A stretch of 64,000 nt of DNA from Bacillus sp. MUM 116 (GCF_001866655.1 NZ_MLYR01000037.1:1-64000), one strand, 5' to 3'; counted from the stretch's first letter, positions 1-8,078 are shown. The notes: a model not told the origin generated them from the letters alone. Program-made: numbers and translations.

Positions 1-90
1 ATTTACTATTACAATCACAAACGGATGAAGGCAAAATTAAAAGACCTGAGTCCGGTGGAGTACCGAACTCAAGTCTTAAAAGTTGCATAA
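1..90 (+). CDS. IS3-family transposase OrfB, C-terminal fragment
   Basis: Frame 1 is open from the window edge to the TAA at 88-90. It encodes 29 residues including YYNHKRMKAKLKDLSPVEYR, the conserved C-terminal tail of IS3-family (IS150-like) DDE transposases just after the catalytic core. The protein starts upstream of the window, so whether the whole transposase is intact cannot be judged. It sits directly upstream of the MarR/MFS pair. Confidence 0.8.
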   Translation: MYYYNHKRMKAKLKDLSPVEYRTQVLKVA

Positions 91-122
91 AAATATTTGT
101 CTAACTTTATTGGGTCAGATCA
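1..122 (+). mobile_element. Right end of an IS3-family insertion sequence (truncated by window edge)
   Basis: The window opens inside a transposase gene whose stop codon is at 88-90. About 30 bases further, the sequence from 98 to 122 read on the minus strand begins TGATCTGACCC and continues to AAAGTTAGACA, the kind of terminal inverted repeat found in the IS150/IS3 group. The element therefore probably ends at the CA at 121-122. The left end lies outside the window, so target duplication cannot be checked. Confidence 0.75.
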
Positions 123-190
123 AGTTGGTGCTTTTTTTGTTGTGTAATTTGACAATTTTAAAAAAAGGGGTCTAGTAGTTATTTATTAAA

Positions 191-209
191 TAGTTACCTT
201 AGATAACTA
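191..209. promoter_or_regulatory. Near-perfect palindrome, candidate MarR operator
   Basis: The 19-mer TAGTTACCTTAGATAACTA is its own reverse complement apart from the centre and one symmetric pair. It lies 28 bases before the ATG at 237 of the MarR reading frame, where an autoregulatory operator is expected. Assignment to this regulator is inferred from position only. Confidence 0.45.
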
Positions 210-318
210 ATTAGTGAGGAGTGTGGAGTTTTCGAAATGCAAGGGTTTTTCCAACAATATTTAAGAGTATATCGTTCCTCTAATAAGCAAATTAAATGAG
301 ACGCTTAGAGAATTTGAG

Positions 319-666
319 TTGTCCTACTCGTTTTGGCAAGTTATTTTGTACGTAAACAAATATGGGCAGTCAACACTCGTAGACATTTCCAATTATTATA
401 ATGTGGAAAAGCCTACCGTTACAAGAGCGGTCAAACGGTTACAAGAAAAGCACATTGTAGAAGTCATTTCCGGGAAAGATAAACGTGAGAAAATCATTCA
501 ACTGACTGAATTGGGGAAAGAGCGATATACAACCATCAGGAAGAAAATTACAGAGCTTGAATACAGTGTCATGGAAAGCATTCCTAAAGAGGAACAAAAC
601 GCTGCATTTCATTTACTTTCAAAATTAAGAGAAAACATTATTAAAGAAGGTAGAAAAAATGAATAA
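319..666 (+). CDS. MarR-family transcriptional regulator, N-terminus apparently frameshifted
   Basis: The protein carries a winged helix-turn-helix of MarR type: residues about 18-60 include STLVDISNYYNVEKPTVTRA (recognition helix) and the wing GKDKREKIIQLTELG. From the TTG at 319 it is 115 residues, short for MarR proteins (about 140). An ATG at 237 with a GTGGAG site upstream opens a frame reading MQGFFQQYLRVYRSSNKQI, a normal MarR first helix, but it stops at 297-299. Removing one A from the AAA at 294-296 joins both frames into about 142 residues. Either the gene carries a one-base insertion, or the sequence has an error there. It overlaps the MFS gene by 8 bases, so the two probably form a regulator-pump operon. 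Confidence 0.75.
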   Translation: MSYSFWQVILYVNKYGQSTLVDISNYYNVEKPTVTRAVKRLQEKHIVEVISGKDKREKIIQLTELGKERYTTIRKKITELEYSVMESIPKEEQNAAFHLLSKLRENIIKEGRKNE

Positions 667-1858
667 ACCCAAATTGTGGACAAAGGATTTCCTGATCGTT
701 TCAGCAGCAAACTTTTTTCTTTACTTTACATTCTATTTATTAATGGTAACCATCACATTATTTGCTTCGGAAAAATTTCATGCAACACCAAGTGAGGCCG
801 GTCTTGCTTCAGGGATATTTGTTGTAGGAACACTGATTGCCCGTCTATTCTCTGGAAAATCAATTGACCGGGTCGGATGGAAAAAGATGTTATACATTGG
901 CTTTATCTTATTCTTACTTACCACCTTATTATATTTTGCCGTAAACAGCCTTGGCTTTCTTCTTGTCAATCGTTTCTTGAATGGTGCCGCCATGGGGGTT
1001 GCTTCCACGGCAACAGGAACGATTGTGGCGAAAATTATTCCGAATGAAAGACGCGGGGAAGGTACCGGTTATTATGCATTAAGTGTGACGCTTGCAGCCG
1101 CGATTGGACCTTTCTTAGGGATGTTCCTTATGCAGCATTCAAGTTTTAATATGAATTTTATTGTTTGTCTTGTTTTTTTAGTCATGAGTTTTGTTGCTAT
1201 TTTCTTTTTAAAGGTTCCGAAAATCAAACTATCGCAGGAACAATTAGCGAAAATGAAGGGATTTTCGGTTCATAATTTCTTTGAAGTAAAAGCCATTCCA
1301 ATTTCGATTATTGGTGCATTGGTGGGCTTTGGGTACTCAAGTATCCTTACATTCTTAACTTCATATACAAGAGAAATCAATTTAGTTGATGTTGGAAGTT
1401 TCTTCTTTATTGTTTATGCTGTCTTCACTTTGATTTCAAGACCATTTACTGGTAAATGGTTTGATCAAAAAGGCGAAAATTTTGTCATGTATCCGTCCTT
1501 TTTATTCTTTGCCGTTGCATTAATCTTGCTTAGCCAGGTTCACCAAGGGATTATGCTGTTAGTCGCAGGTGCATTAGTCGGTCTTGGATATGCAACCTTC
1601 TCGTCCAGCGCCCAAGCGATTTCCATTAAAGTATCGCCAAAAAATCGGATGGGGTTGGCCACTTCGACCTTTTTCATTTTTGTTGATGGCGGAGTGGGGA
1701 TTGGACCTTTTATCCTCGGCTTTTTCGTTCCTTTAATCGGCTACAGAGGTCTGTATTTTAGTGTCGGTATCGTAGTTTTTGCTTGTATCTTCCTATATTA
1801 CTTCTTACATGGTCGAAAATATAGCCAGGGAAGAAGCGAACTTGTTGAATTACATTAA
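659..1858 (+). CDS. MFS transporter (drug-efflux type)
   Basis: This is a 399-residue polytopic membrane protein with about 12 hydrophobic segments, typical of single-polypeptide major facilitator proteins. The loop 2-3 signature is visible as GKSIDRVGWKKML (near residue 67), with a related GKWFDQKG in the second half. The segment NRFLNGAAMGVASTATGTIV fits the transmembrane 4 region of efflux MFS proteins. It starts inside the end of the MarR gene (8-base overlap), so substrate-responsive control by that regulator is likely. The substrate cannot be read from the sequence. A stem-loop terminator follows directly. Confidence 0.85.
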   Translation: MNKPKLWTKDFLIVSAANFFLYFTFYLLMVTITLFASEKFHATPSEAGLASGIFVVGTLIARLFSGKSIDRVGWKKMLYIGFILFLLTTLLYFAVNSLGFLLVNRFLNGAAMGVASTATGTIVAKIIPNERRGEGTGYYALSVTLAAAIGPFLGMFLMQHSSFNMNFIVCLVFLVMSFVAIFFLKVPKIKLSQEQLAKMKGFSVHNFFEVKAIPISIIGALVGFGYSSILTFLTSYTREINLVDVGSFFFIVYAVFTLISRPFTGKWFDQKGENFVMYPSFLFFAVALILLSQVHQGIMLLVAGALVGLGYATFSSSAQAISIKVSPKNRMGLATSTFFIFVDGGVGIGPFILGFFVPLIGYRGLYFSVGIVVFACIFLYYFLHGRKYSQGRSELVELH

Positions 1859-1866
1859 TTAATAAT

Positions 1867-1901
1867 AAAAAAGCACGCAGGGTTTGAACTGCGTGTTTTT
1901 T
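1867..1901. terminator. Bidirectional rho-independent terminator
   Basis: CACGCAG (1874-1880) pairs with CTGCGTG (1889-1895). Six T follow on the plus strand, and an A tract precedes it that serves as the T tract on the minus strand. It separates the converging MFS gene and yqhV-like gene. Confidence 0.85.
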
Positions 1902-1917
1902 CATCAAGACCTTTTTG

Positions 1918-2193
1918 TTAGCTCTTCATTGCACCAAATAAAATAAAACAAACCCCCAGGAATATCCATAAAATTTTATAGAAAGAAATGTTTCCAACCA
2001 TTCCTAAAACGCCAATGGTTGTGGTAAGGATTAAAATAATTGGTCCCACAAGAGCAAGCGAACTATTCACCATTAAGGCTTTTTCAATTGAGTTAAATTT
2101 GATCATTAAAATAGCGGCAGTTATTTCAATACATCCTGAAAGAATTCTTAATAAGGCCATTCCCAATACGATTTTTTCAATAAAAATAAACAT
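1918..2193 (-). CDS. yqhV: YqhV-like small membrane protein (DUF2619 type)
   Basis: The predicted protein has 91 residues with three hydrophobic helices. Its pattern (LRILSGCIEITAAILMIKFN, then SIEKALMVNSSLALVGPII and a C-terminal IFLGVCFILFG) matches what I recall of Bacillus YqhV, a conserved protein of unknown role. The start at 2193 is chosen because GGGGGG lies five bases before that ATG; a longer in-frame form reaching 2244 adds an unlikely 17-residue extension. It stands alone between terminators. Confidence 0.65.
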   Translation of the reverse strand: MFIFIEKIVLGMALLRILSGCIEITAAILMIKFNSIEKALMVNSSLALVGPIILILTTTIGVLGMVGNISFYKILWIFLGVCFILFGAMKS

Positions 2194-2317
2194 TTTTGCC
2201 CCCCGAAAAAAGAATATCTTCCACAATATATGCGGTAATTTCAAAAAGAAGGACAGGTTTTAAGAGCATGATGAAGGAATGATTAAATGGGATCCTTTTT
2301 CACTAGGAATAGAATGG

Positions 2318-2346
2318 TTGACGAAATCAATTAAATATGATATTAA
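2318..2346 (+). promoter_or_regulatory. Candidate SigA promoter of htpG
   Basis: TTGACG at 2318-2323 is followed after 17 bases by TATTAA at 2341-2346. Transcription would begin within the CIRCE element, the usual arrangement for HrcA-repressed genes. The -10 is weak, and TAAAAT three bases downstream is an alternative. Confidence 0.5.
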
Positions 2347-2355
2347 AATAATGTG

Positions 2356-2382
2356 TTAGCACTCTTGATGATAGAGTGCTAA
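2356..2382. promoter_or_regulatory. CIRCE element (HrcA operator)
   Basis: TTAGCACTC, nine bases, then GAGTGCTAA: an exact match to the CIRCE consensus bound by the HrcA repressor. It lies 45 bases upstream of the htpG start codon. In B. subtilis, CIRCE is known at the hrcA-dnaK and groESL operons, and htpG is not described as an HrcA target, so its presence here is notable. Confidence 0.95.
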
Positions 2383-2427
2383 AATAATGATAGAATTGTT
2401 GATATAAAACTTGAAAGGAGCATTTTA

Positions 2428-4308
2428 ATGGAAACGAAACAGTTTCAGGCTGAATCAAAAAGATTATTGGATATGATGATTCACTCCATTTATACACAAA
2501 AGGAGATTTTTTTAAGAGAGTTAATTTCCAATGCGAGTGATGCGATTGACAAAATCTATTATAAGGCCCTAACAGATGAAAACTTGAGCTTTGATAAGGA
2601 GCGCTACTACATAAATGTAGCCGCTGATAAAGAAAATAGACTTCTAAAAATCACCGATACCGGTATCGGAATGACAGCGGAGGAACTTGAAAATAATCTT
2701 GGTACGATTGCCAAGAGCGGCTCGTTAGCATTTAAAACGGAAAATGAATCAAAAGATGGCCATGAAATCATTGGACAATTTGGGGTGGGCTTCTATGCTG
2801 CCTTTATGGTTGCTGATGTCGTAACCGTGATTAGTAAGGCATTGGACAGTGACCAAGCTTACAAATGGGAATCAAATGGGGCTGAAGGCTATACCATCAC
2901 TCCGTGTGAAAAAGATGCAGTAGGAACAGAGATTATTTTAAAAATTAAAGAAAATACCGAAGAGGAAAATTATGATGAATTTTTAGAAGAGTACCATTTA
3001 AAATCCATCATCAAAAAATATTCAGATTTTATCCGCTATCCAATTAAAATGGATGTGACCAGTCGCAGACCTAAAGAAGGCAGCGAAAACGAATACGAGG
3101 ACTTTGTGGAAGAACAAGTCATTAACAGCATGGTGCCAATTTGGCGGAAAAATAAAAAAGAATTAACGGATGAAGACTATCAGAATTTCTATTCGGAAAA
3201 ACGCTACGGATTTGACAAGCCAATTAAACATATTCATATTAGTGTTGATGGTGCCATTAGATATAATGCAATTTTATATATCCCAGAGAAAACTCCATTT
3301 GATTTTTATTCATCGGAATATGAAAAAGGTTTAGAGCTTTATTCCAATGGCGTCTTAATCATGAATAAATGTGCAGACCTTCTTCCTGACTACTTTAGTT
3401 TTGTTAAAGGAATGGTCGACTCAGAAGATTTATCACTGAACATCTCGCGTGAAATGCTTCAGCATGACAGACAACTTAAACTGATTGCGAAAAATATTAA
3501 TAAGAAAATTAAGAGTGAACTCCAAGGCTTATTAAAAAATGAACGCGAAAAGTATGAGGAATTCTATCAATCGTTTGGCAGACAATTAAAATTTGGCGTA
3601 TATAGTGACTATGGAATGCATAAAGAAGAGTTGCAAGACTTATTATTATTCTATTCTTCAAAAGAGAAGAAAATGGTTACTTTAGATGAATACGTATCAA
3701 GAATGCCTGAGGATCAAAAATATATTTACTATGCATCCGGCGAAACGATTGAAAGAATCGAAAAGCTGCCGCAAACCGAGGTAGTTGCGGATAAAGGCTA
3801 CGAAATTCTTTACTTCACTGATGATATTGATGAATTTGCCATCAAGATGTTAATGGCTTTCAAAGAAAAAGAGTTCAAATCGGTTTCAAGCGGTGATTTA
3901 GGAATTGATGCAGATGAGGATAAAAACAATAATGAATCTGAAGAAAATGAAAATAAAGAGCTTTTTGAAGCATTGAAAAAAATCCTATCCGATAAGGTAA
4001 AGGATGTTCGGGTTTCAAAACGATTAAAGAGCCATCCAGTATGTATCACCGCTGATGGCGAAATTACCTTGGAAATGGAAAAAATTCTAAAATCCATGCC
4101 TGGAAATCAAGATGTAAAAGCGGACCGCATTTTAGAAATTAATGTTCATCATGATGTGTTTGCTTCCCTAAAAGATGCATTTGAAAAAGATCAAGAGAAA
4201 TTGGCTTTATATACCAACCTCTTGTATAATCAAGCATTGTTAATTGAAGGCCTGAAGGTTCCAGATCCTGTAGAATTCACAAACGATATTTGCAAAATTA
4301 TGGTATAA
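2428..4308 (+). CDS. htpG: Molecular chaperone HtpG (Hsp90)
   Basis: This 626-residue protein has the full Hsp90 layout. The N-terminal GHKL ATPase shows [13 protein letters not shown] near residue 34, DTGIGM near 79 and [12 protein letters not shown] near 116. A middle domain includes the catalytic-loop region [11 protein letters not shown], and a C-terminal dimerisation domain follows. An acidic linker rich in E, D and N (about residues 495-515) precedes the C-terminal domain. The ATG at 2428 follows GAAAGGAGC at the right distance. It is monocistronic, with CIRCE upstream and a terminator downstream, which predicts heat induction through HrcA. Confidence 0.97.
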   Translation: METKQFQAESKRLLDMMIHSIYTQKEIFLRELISNASDAIDKIYYKALTDENLSFDKERYYINVAADKENRLLKITDTGIGMTAEELENNLGTIAKSGSLAFKTENESKDGHEIIGQFGVGFYAAFMVADVVTVISKALDSDQAYKWESNGAEGYTITPCEKDAVGTEIILKIKENTEEENYDEFLEEYHLKSIIKKYSDFIRYPIKMDVTSRRPKEGSENEYEDFVEEQVINSMVPIWRKNKKELTDEDYQNFYSEKRYGFDKPIKHIHISVDGAIRYNAILYIPEKTPFDFYSSEYEKGLELYSNGVLIMNKCADLLPDYFSFVKGMVDSEDLSLNISREMLQHDRQLKLIAKNINKKIKSELQGLLKNEREKYEEFYQSFGRQLKFGVYSDYGMHKEELQDLLLFYSSKEKKMVTLDEYVSRMPEDQKYIYYASGETIERIEKLPQTEVVADKGYEILYFTDDIDEFAIKMLMAFKEKEFKSVSSGDLGIDADEDKNNNESEENENKELFEALKKILSDKVKDVRVSKRLKSHPVCITADGEITLEMEKILKSMPGNQDVKADRILEINVHHDVFASLKDAFEKDQEKLALYTNLLYNQALLIEGLKVPDPVEFTNDICKIMV

Positions 4309-4313
4309 AGATT

Positions 4314-4340
4314 AGAGCTGTCATTATGGCAGCTCTTTTC
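4314..4340 (+). terminator. htpG terminator
   Basis: AGAGCTG (4314-4320) pairs with CAGCTCT (4330-4336), followed by TTTTCTT. Confidence 0.85.
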
Positions 4341-4345
4341 TTATA

Positions 4346-4369
4346 AGAAAAACCGGGGGATCCCCGGTT
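4346..4369 (-). terminator. Terminator of the CPA2 antiporter gene
   Basis: AACCGGGG pairs with CCCCGGTT across a tight loop. On the minus strand the stem is followed by TTTTTCTT. It overlaps the last bases of the antiporter coding region and faces the htpG terminator. Confidence 0.75.
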
Positions 4370-5699
4370 AACTTGTTGTTGATTTGTTAATGGATTTAAT
4401 TTTATCATCGTTTCTTCGCTGCGGGACGGTATTTTCGTCGCCAGGCATTAGCCTCCATCCCTTTGTAACCACAATCCGCAGCCATGTTCCAGGAATCCAT
4501 GAGGTCACTAAAGCAAGCATGACAAGAATAGCGAAAAATTCCTGGTTAATAATGCCTGTCGTGTAAGCCACAGATGAAAGAACAATTCCCGGTCCTCCAC
4601 GGTCATTGATTGCCAGTCCCAAATTAAAGCTGGTGAAACGGTCCTGTTTCATCATTCGTGAAGTAAAATAAACGGCGGCCGTTTGTGTTAAAGTGGCAAA
4701 TAATAAATAAGTTAAGAAGAACCATGGATTAAAATGCCTTACAAGATCTAATTGTAATCCTACGGTTGCAAAATAAATGGGGATGAACCACGAGAAAGAT
4801 ATATTGGAGACACTTTGCTCAAGTCGTTCGGATACAGGATTCGGTAAAGCTACCTTTGCGATAATACCTGCGAGCAGGGCTCCAAAAATGGTTTCTACCT
4901 TTAGACTTCCGGCAAGGGAAGCGAGCATGAACATGATAAATAGAAAGTATCCCAGGTTAGAGGATCGGAATAAGAGGTTCTGCTTTACAATCGTTAAACG
5001 TTTAAAGAGGAGATACCCTAGTAGCAGCGTGCCAAAAATAAATCCTAACGATATTCCAACACTTGTAAACGCTGTACCAACCGTAAAGACACCTTTCTGG
5101 CTCGCAATGGCAGTAGCAAATCCTAATGCAACCCAAAGAAGTACATCATGGATTCCGGCACAGGCAATTACAATTTTTGCAAACCGTGTATGCATAATTC
5201 CAAGATCATTAAAAATTTTTGAAATAACGGGAATTGAGGTAACAGCAATTGAGATGGCAATGATGATTTTCATGGCTAATGCATTGTTAGCGCTTCCTAA
5301 ATATGGAGTGATATTAAAAAAGTCTGCTGCAACCCAGCCTACGATAAATGCCGGAATTGTTGCACCGATGACGAGTGCGGAGGTTATTTTCGCATCCTCC
5401 TTATTAAAGCGTGTTTGAAACTTCAGACCCGAACAAAACATTAACATTAGTAAACCAAATTGATAAAGTAAGCCAAATAATTTATCCTCGGTCGGAAAGC
5501 CTAAAAAAAGCCATTTAAACGCATCAGGAAAAAAATGTCCCAGTAGCGTCGGCCCGAGGACTAAGCCTGCAGCAACCTCACCAATCACGCGTGGAATGAA
5601 CATCCGTTCCGCAATAAACCCAAGTAAATGGGCCATTGCTAGTAAACATCCCATCGCAAGGAGAAAATGACTAATTTCAGCTCCGGTTAAACTAAACAT
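4368..5699 (-). CDS. Cation:proton antiporter, CPA2 family (Kef/NapA type)
   Basis: This 443-residue membrane protein has about 12-13 hydrophobic segments and no C-terminal TrkA-N or TrkA-C domain. The N-terminal motif FIPRVIGEVAAGLVLGPTLLG is typical of monovalent cation:proton antiporter-2 proteins, and FGALLAGIIAKVALP matches the conserved second-half re-entrant region. Expected activity is Na+/H+ or K+/H+ exchange at the cytoplasmic membrane. The start at 5699 is preceded by AAGGAGGG. A perfect inverted repeat lies about 45 bases upstream. Ion specificity cannot be told from sequence. Confidence 0.85.
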   Translation of the reverse strand: MFSLTGAEISHFLLAMGCLLAMAHLLGFIAERMFIPRVIGEVAAGLVLGPTLLGHFFPDAFKWLFLGFPTEDKLFGLLYQFGLLMLMFCSGLKFQTRFNKEDAKITSALVIGATIPAFIVGWVAADFFNITPYLGSANNALAMKIIIAISIAVTSIPVISKIFNDLGIMHTRFAKIVIACAGIHDVLLWVALGFATAIASQKGVFTVGTAFTSVGISLGFIFGTLLLGYLLFKRLTIVKQNLLFRSSNLGYFLFIMFMLASLAGSLKVETIFGALLAGIIAKVALPNPVSERLEQSVSNISFSWFIPIYFATVGLQLDLVRHFNPWFFLTYLLFATLTQTAAVYFTSRMMKQDRFTSFNLGLAINDRGGPGIVLSSVAYTTGIINQEFFAILVMLALVTSWIPGTWLRIVVTKGWRLMPGDENTVPQRRNDDKIKSINKSTTS

Positions 5700-5742
5700 T
5701 TCAAAACCCTCCTTGAAAAGTTTTTTCTTTTTAGGGTATGCG

Positions 5743-5771
5743 AAAGTTGTCCAATGGTCATGGACAACTTT
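5743..5771. promoter_or_regulatory. Perfect inverted repeat upstream of the antiporter gene
   Basis: AAAGTTGTCC and GGACAACTTT are separated by nine bases. There is no good T tract on either side, so it reads better as an operator or mRNA leader structure than as a terminator. It lies between the stop of the upstream minus-strand gene and the antiporter start. Confidence 0.5.
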
Positions 5772-5795
5772 GAATTTTTGCCAAAATTAGGTGAT

Positions 5796-6152
5796 TCAAG
5801 AAATCTTTTTGGAAAGGTCCTCATTTTTTTCAATCCAAATCTTTCCGGTTGAATGAAAGCTGCAATAATTAAAGATTTCGAGCTGATAACCTGTCCCGTT
5901 CGGAAGGGTAAAGGTGTATGCCAATTCCTTCTCTGAATGGTTCCCGTAAAAAATGACGCTTTCAAAGTATTCAATAGAAAGCCCAAATTTGCTCAATTTT
6001 ACGATGGAATATTTGATTGGTGAAAGATGATCATGTGTAGTTTGTGAACCTCTAATGGTAATGGTCTTATTCTCGATATTAAATTTTGAACTGAAATAGA
6101 ATGGTGAATCGGTTCTTAATCCCCAGCTAACTTCCGTACTTCCTGGTTTCAA
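5796..6152 (-). CDS. Hypothetical protein, possibly N-terminally frameshifted
   Basis: The unrecognised protein has 118 residues from a TTG at 6152. It is mostly beta-prone and lacks signal peptide or membrane segments. The same frame is open back to 6236, giving RRQSVKPLKPGS and further residues before the TTG. A strong AAGGAGGG site and an ATG at 6213 sit upstream, but that ATG runs into TAG after two codons. Dropping one A from the AAAA at 6207-6210 (TTTT on the coding strand) would join them into about 139 residues. The gene may therefore be broken, or the base may be a sequencing error. No function is proposed. Confidence 0.5.
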   Translation of the reverse strand: MKPGSTEVSWGLRTDSPFYFSSKFNIENKTITIRGSQTTHDHLSPIKYSIVKLSKFGLSIEYFESVIFYGNHSEKELAYTFTLPNGTGYQLEIFNYCSFHSTGKIWIEKNEDLSKKIS

Positions 6153-6378
6153 TGGTTTTACAGATTGACGCCGAACCCGTTTATTTAATAAATGTAAAAT
6201 TCCCCTAAAACATATGCAGTTTGCCCTCCTTTGTCAATTGTTACTATATTATCTTCATCATGACGGTAAATTGTAACGGCAAATCCCCAGTATGTCTTAT
6301 TTTTATAAAAAATATTAAGAAAACGAATAAGTTCCTCCTTCTTACACAAAATATAAAAAAATAAAGGAGTGTGAGAGT

Positions 6379-6762
6379 ATGAAAAAAATAGTTCTCTTAC
6401 TGGTTTTGTTGTTCCCTATCAGTTTTAGCAGTTATTTTCAGACGGTTCATGCAAAAGTAAGCGGGGACCCGCAAGCTGAAAATAAAGTCATCTCTGAAAA
6501 AGAAGCCGGGAATATTGCTTTAAAAAAGGTAAAAGGTAAAATTGTCAAAGTTGTCCTGGAAGAAGATGATGGCAGATCCGTTTACGAAGTGAAAATTAAA
6601 AGCGCAGGCATTTTTTATGAAGTGGAAATCGATGCGAAGACAGGTAAAGTGTTAGAGGTTGAAAAAGAGGGATCCAACGGTGATGATGACGGTCATGGTA
6701 ACGATGACCACGAACATGGTGATGATGACGGACATGGTGACGACGATCATGGAGATGATTAA
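6379..6762 (+). CDS. Secreted PepSY-domain protein with Asp/His-rich tail
   Basis: The 127-residue protein starts with a Sec signal peptide (KKIVLLLVLLFPISFSSYF, likely cleavage after VHA near residue 26). A single PepSY domain covers about residues 38-95 (ISEKEAGNIALKKVKGKIVK, then YEVEIDAKTGKVLEVEKEG). The last 30 residues are almost only D, H, G and N (DDDGHG and DDHEHG repeats). PepSY domains are thought to inhibit peptidases or sense the envelope. The acidic histidine tail suggests divalent metal binding, which is inference. The ribosome site is AAGGAGTG. A terminator separates it from the next secreted gene. Confidence 0.8.
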   Translation: MKKIVLLLVLLFPISFSSYFQTVHAKVSGDPQAENKVISEKEAGNIALKKVKGKIVKVVLEEDDGRSVYEVKIKSAGIFYEVEIDAKTGKVLEVEKEGSNGDDDGHGNDDHEHGDDDGHGDDDHGDD

Positions 6763-6775
6763 TAAAACTTTTAAA

Positions 6776-6810
6776 ACGCTGCACGTCATTTTTTGATGTG
6801 CCGTTTTTTA
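6776..6810 (+). terminator. Terminator after the PepSY gene
   Basis: GCACGTCA (6781-6788) pairs with TGATGTGC (6794-6801), with flanking ACG/CGT pairing, followed by a run of T. Confidence 0.75.
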
Positions 6811-6827
6811 TCTTGAGGAGAACTCTT

Positions 6828-7337
6828 ATGATAAAAAAATACTTCATCCTTATTATTTTGCTATATAGTTGTTTAGCACAAGCGTATCCTTCCTATGCGG
6901 AATCAGTGGAAGCAGAAAAAAATAAAGAAATGGAAAAGGTTGTTCCCGCTCCAAAAATAGAGAAGCTCAAGGAAACGGAAGAAAATGCCGATACCGAAAA
7001 AGAAGCGGAAGAAGATAACGATTCTGAAAAAGAACCCGATGGTGAAAAAAAAGATAGTGAAAAATGGGATTCAGATTTAACTTGTACAAAAGATATAAAG
7101 TATACACTAGCCCAAAAGCAGCGTCTTGATCAAATCTATCACCGAATTTACATGGACTATATCAGCTTGATTGAAACGTATGCCTGGGCAGGGGCACTCA
7201 GCCAAGAAGAAAAGCTTCTTCGCTACAAAATGTTGAAAAACTACATACTAACTTTTCAAAAACGAAACTATAAGTGGTGCAGTGAATACGAGGAAGATGA
7301 GTGGGAAGAGGAATGGTTTAATAGTGATAATGATTAA
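6828..7337 (+). CDS. Secreted acidic protein of unknown function
   Basis: The predicted protein has 169 residues and starts at the ATG at 6828, which follows GAGGAG. An N-terminal signal peptide (KKYFILIILLYSCLAQAYPS, likely cleaved near AYA) is followed by a low-complexity Glu/Lys/Asp-rich linker to about residue 75. A compact region with CTKDIKYTLAQKQRLDQIYH and a second Cys near WCSEYEEDE follows, so one disulphide is possible. The C-terminus is very acidic. I do not recognise the family. Its position next to the PepSY gene suggests a linked cell-envelope role, but a terminator lies between them. Confidence 0.7.
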   Translation: MIKKYFILIILLYSCLAQAYPSYAESVEAEKNKEMEKVVPAPKIEKLKETEENADTEKEAEEDNDSEKEPDGEKKDSEKWDSDLTCTKDIKYTLAQKQRLDQIYHRIYMDYISLIETYAWAGALSQEEKLLRYKMLKNYILTFQKRNYKWCSEYEEDEWEEEWFNSDND

Positions 7338-7430
7338 AGAAATTTTAGGGGACACTTTATATTAGGATTGTCGCTTTTAAAATGAGCAAATTTTTTGACA
7401 TCCTAACCAATTTTTACGTAAGCTTAATGA

Positions 7431-7456
7431 GTTGTAACATACAACTATTTTGTTGT
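7431..7456. promoter_or_regulatory. Alternating GTTGT/ACAAC repeats upstream of the FMN reductase
   Basis: GTTGT (7431-7435), ACAAC (7441-7445) and GTTGT (7452-7456) form two overlapping inverted repeats just before the ribosome binding site. This could be an operator or a small mRNA hairpin. The call rests on symmetry alone. Confidence 0.3.
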
Positions 7457-7473
7457 GCAAGGGGGAAATGCAG

Positions 7474-8025
7474 ATGAAACTAGTAGCTATAGTTGGAAGT
7501 ATTCGGAAGGACTCATATAACTTGAAGCTGGCCAAATATGTTCAAAGAACCTATAAAGACCGTTTTGACCTTGAAATTTTGAATATTCGAGACCTTCCTC
7601 ATTATGACCAAGATATCGAATTAAATCCGCCACAAGTGGTTTCTGATTTTAAGAAAAAAGTAGCAGAGGCAGATGCTGTTCTTTGGATCACACCAGAATA
7701 CAATTATTCGATTCCGGGAGTATTAAAGAATGCAATGGATTGGTTATCCCGTGTCGATAAAGTGATGATTGGAAAGCCATCATGGGTTATGGGGGCAACA
7801 ATGGGAACACTTGGAACCGTTCGGGCCCAACAGCATTTGCGTGATATTCTTTTCTGTCCGGGAATTGGTTCACCAATCATGCCGGGAAATGAAGTATATG
7901 TTGCTCAAGTTCATGAAAAAATTGATCAAGACGGAAACCTTACCCACGAACCAACCATTAAGTTCTTAGATCAAGTTGTCAATAACTTTATCCAATGGTC
8001 TAGCCAACAAAAACAACTTGTGTAA
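7474..8025 (+). CDS. NADPH-dependent FMN reductase family protein
   Basis: The 183-residue protein has a flavodoxin-like fold. It shows the phosphate-binding loop GSIRKDSYNLKLAKYV near residue 8 and the family motif ITPEYNYSIPGVLKNAMDWL near residue 73. Relatives (YieF/ChrR/AzoR-like) use NAD(P)H to reduce quinones, azo compounds or chromate through bound FMN. The start at 7474 is preferred because AAGGGGG lies eight bases before it; the nearby ATG at 7468 is too close. It stands alone with a strong terminator. Confidence 0.85.
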   Translation: MKLVAIVGSIRKDSYNLKLAKYVQRTYKDRFDLEILNIRDLPHYDQDIELNPPQVVSDFKKKVAEADAVLWITPEYNYSIPGVLKNAMDWLSRVDKVMIGKPSWVMGATMGTLGTVRAQQHLRDILFCPGIGSPIMPGNEVYVAQVHEKIDQDGNLTHEPTIKFLDQVVNNFIQWSSQQKQLV

Positions 8026-8039
8026 CAAATTAACCTCAA

Positions 8040-8078
8040 AACCAACACTGTAAATAGAAAACAGTGTTGGTTTTTTTA
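8040..8078 (+). terminator. Terminator of the FMN reductase gene
   Basis: A perfect 12-bp stem, AACCAACACTGT with ACAGTGTTGGTT, is followed by six further T. Confidence 0.92.

Noticed and set aside
1988-2263. 91-codon ORF on the plus strand opposite the yqhV-like gene
   Set aside because: It is the antisense shadow of a conserved small membrane protein gene and has no ribosome site.
4777-5418. 213-codon open frame on the plus strand
   Set aside because: It is antisense to the well-supported CPA2 antiporter gene, with no ribosome site and no recognisable protein.
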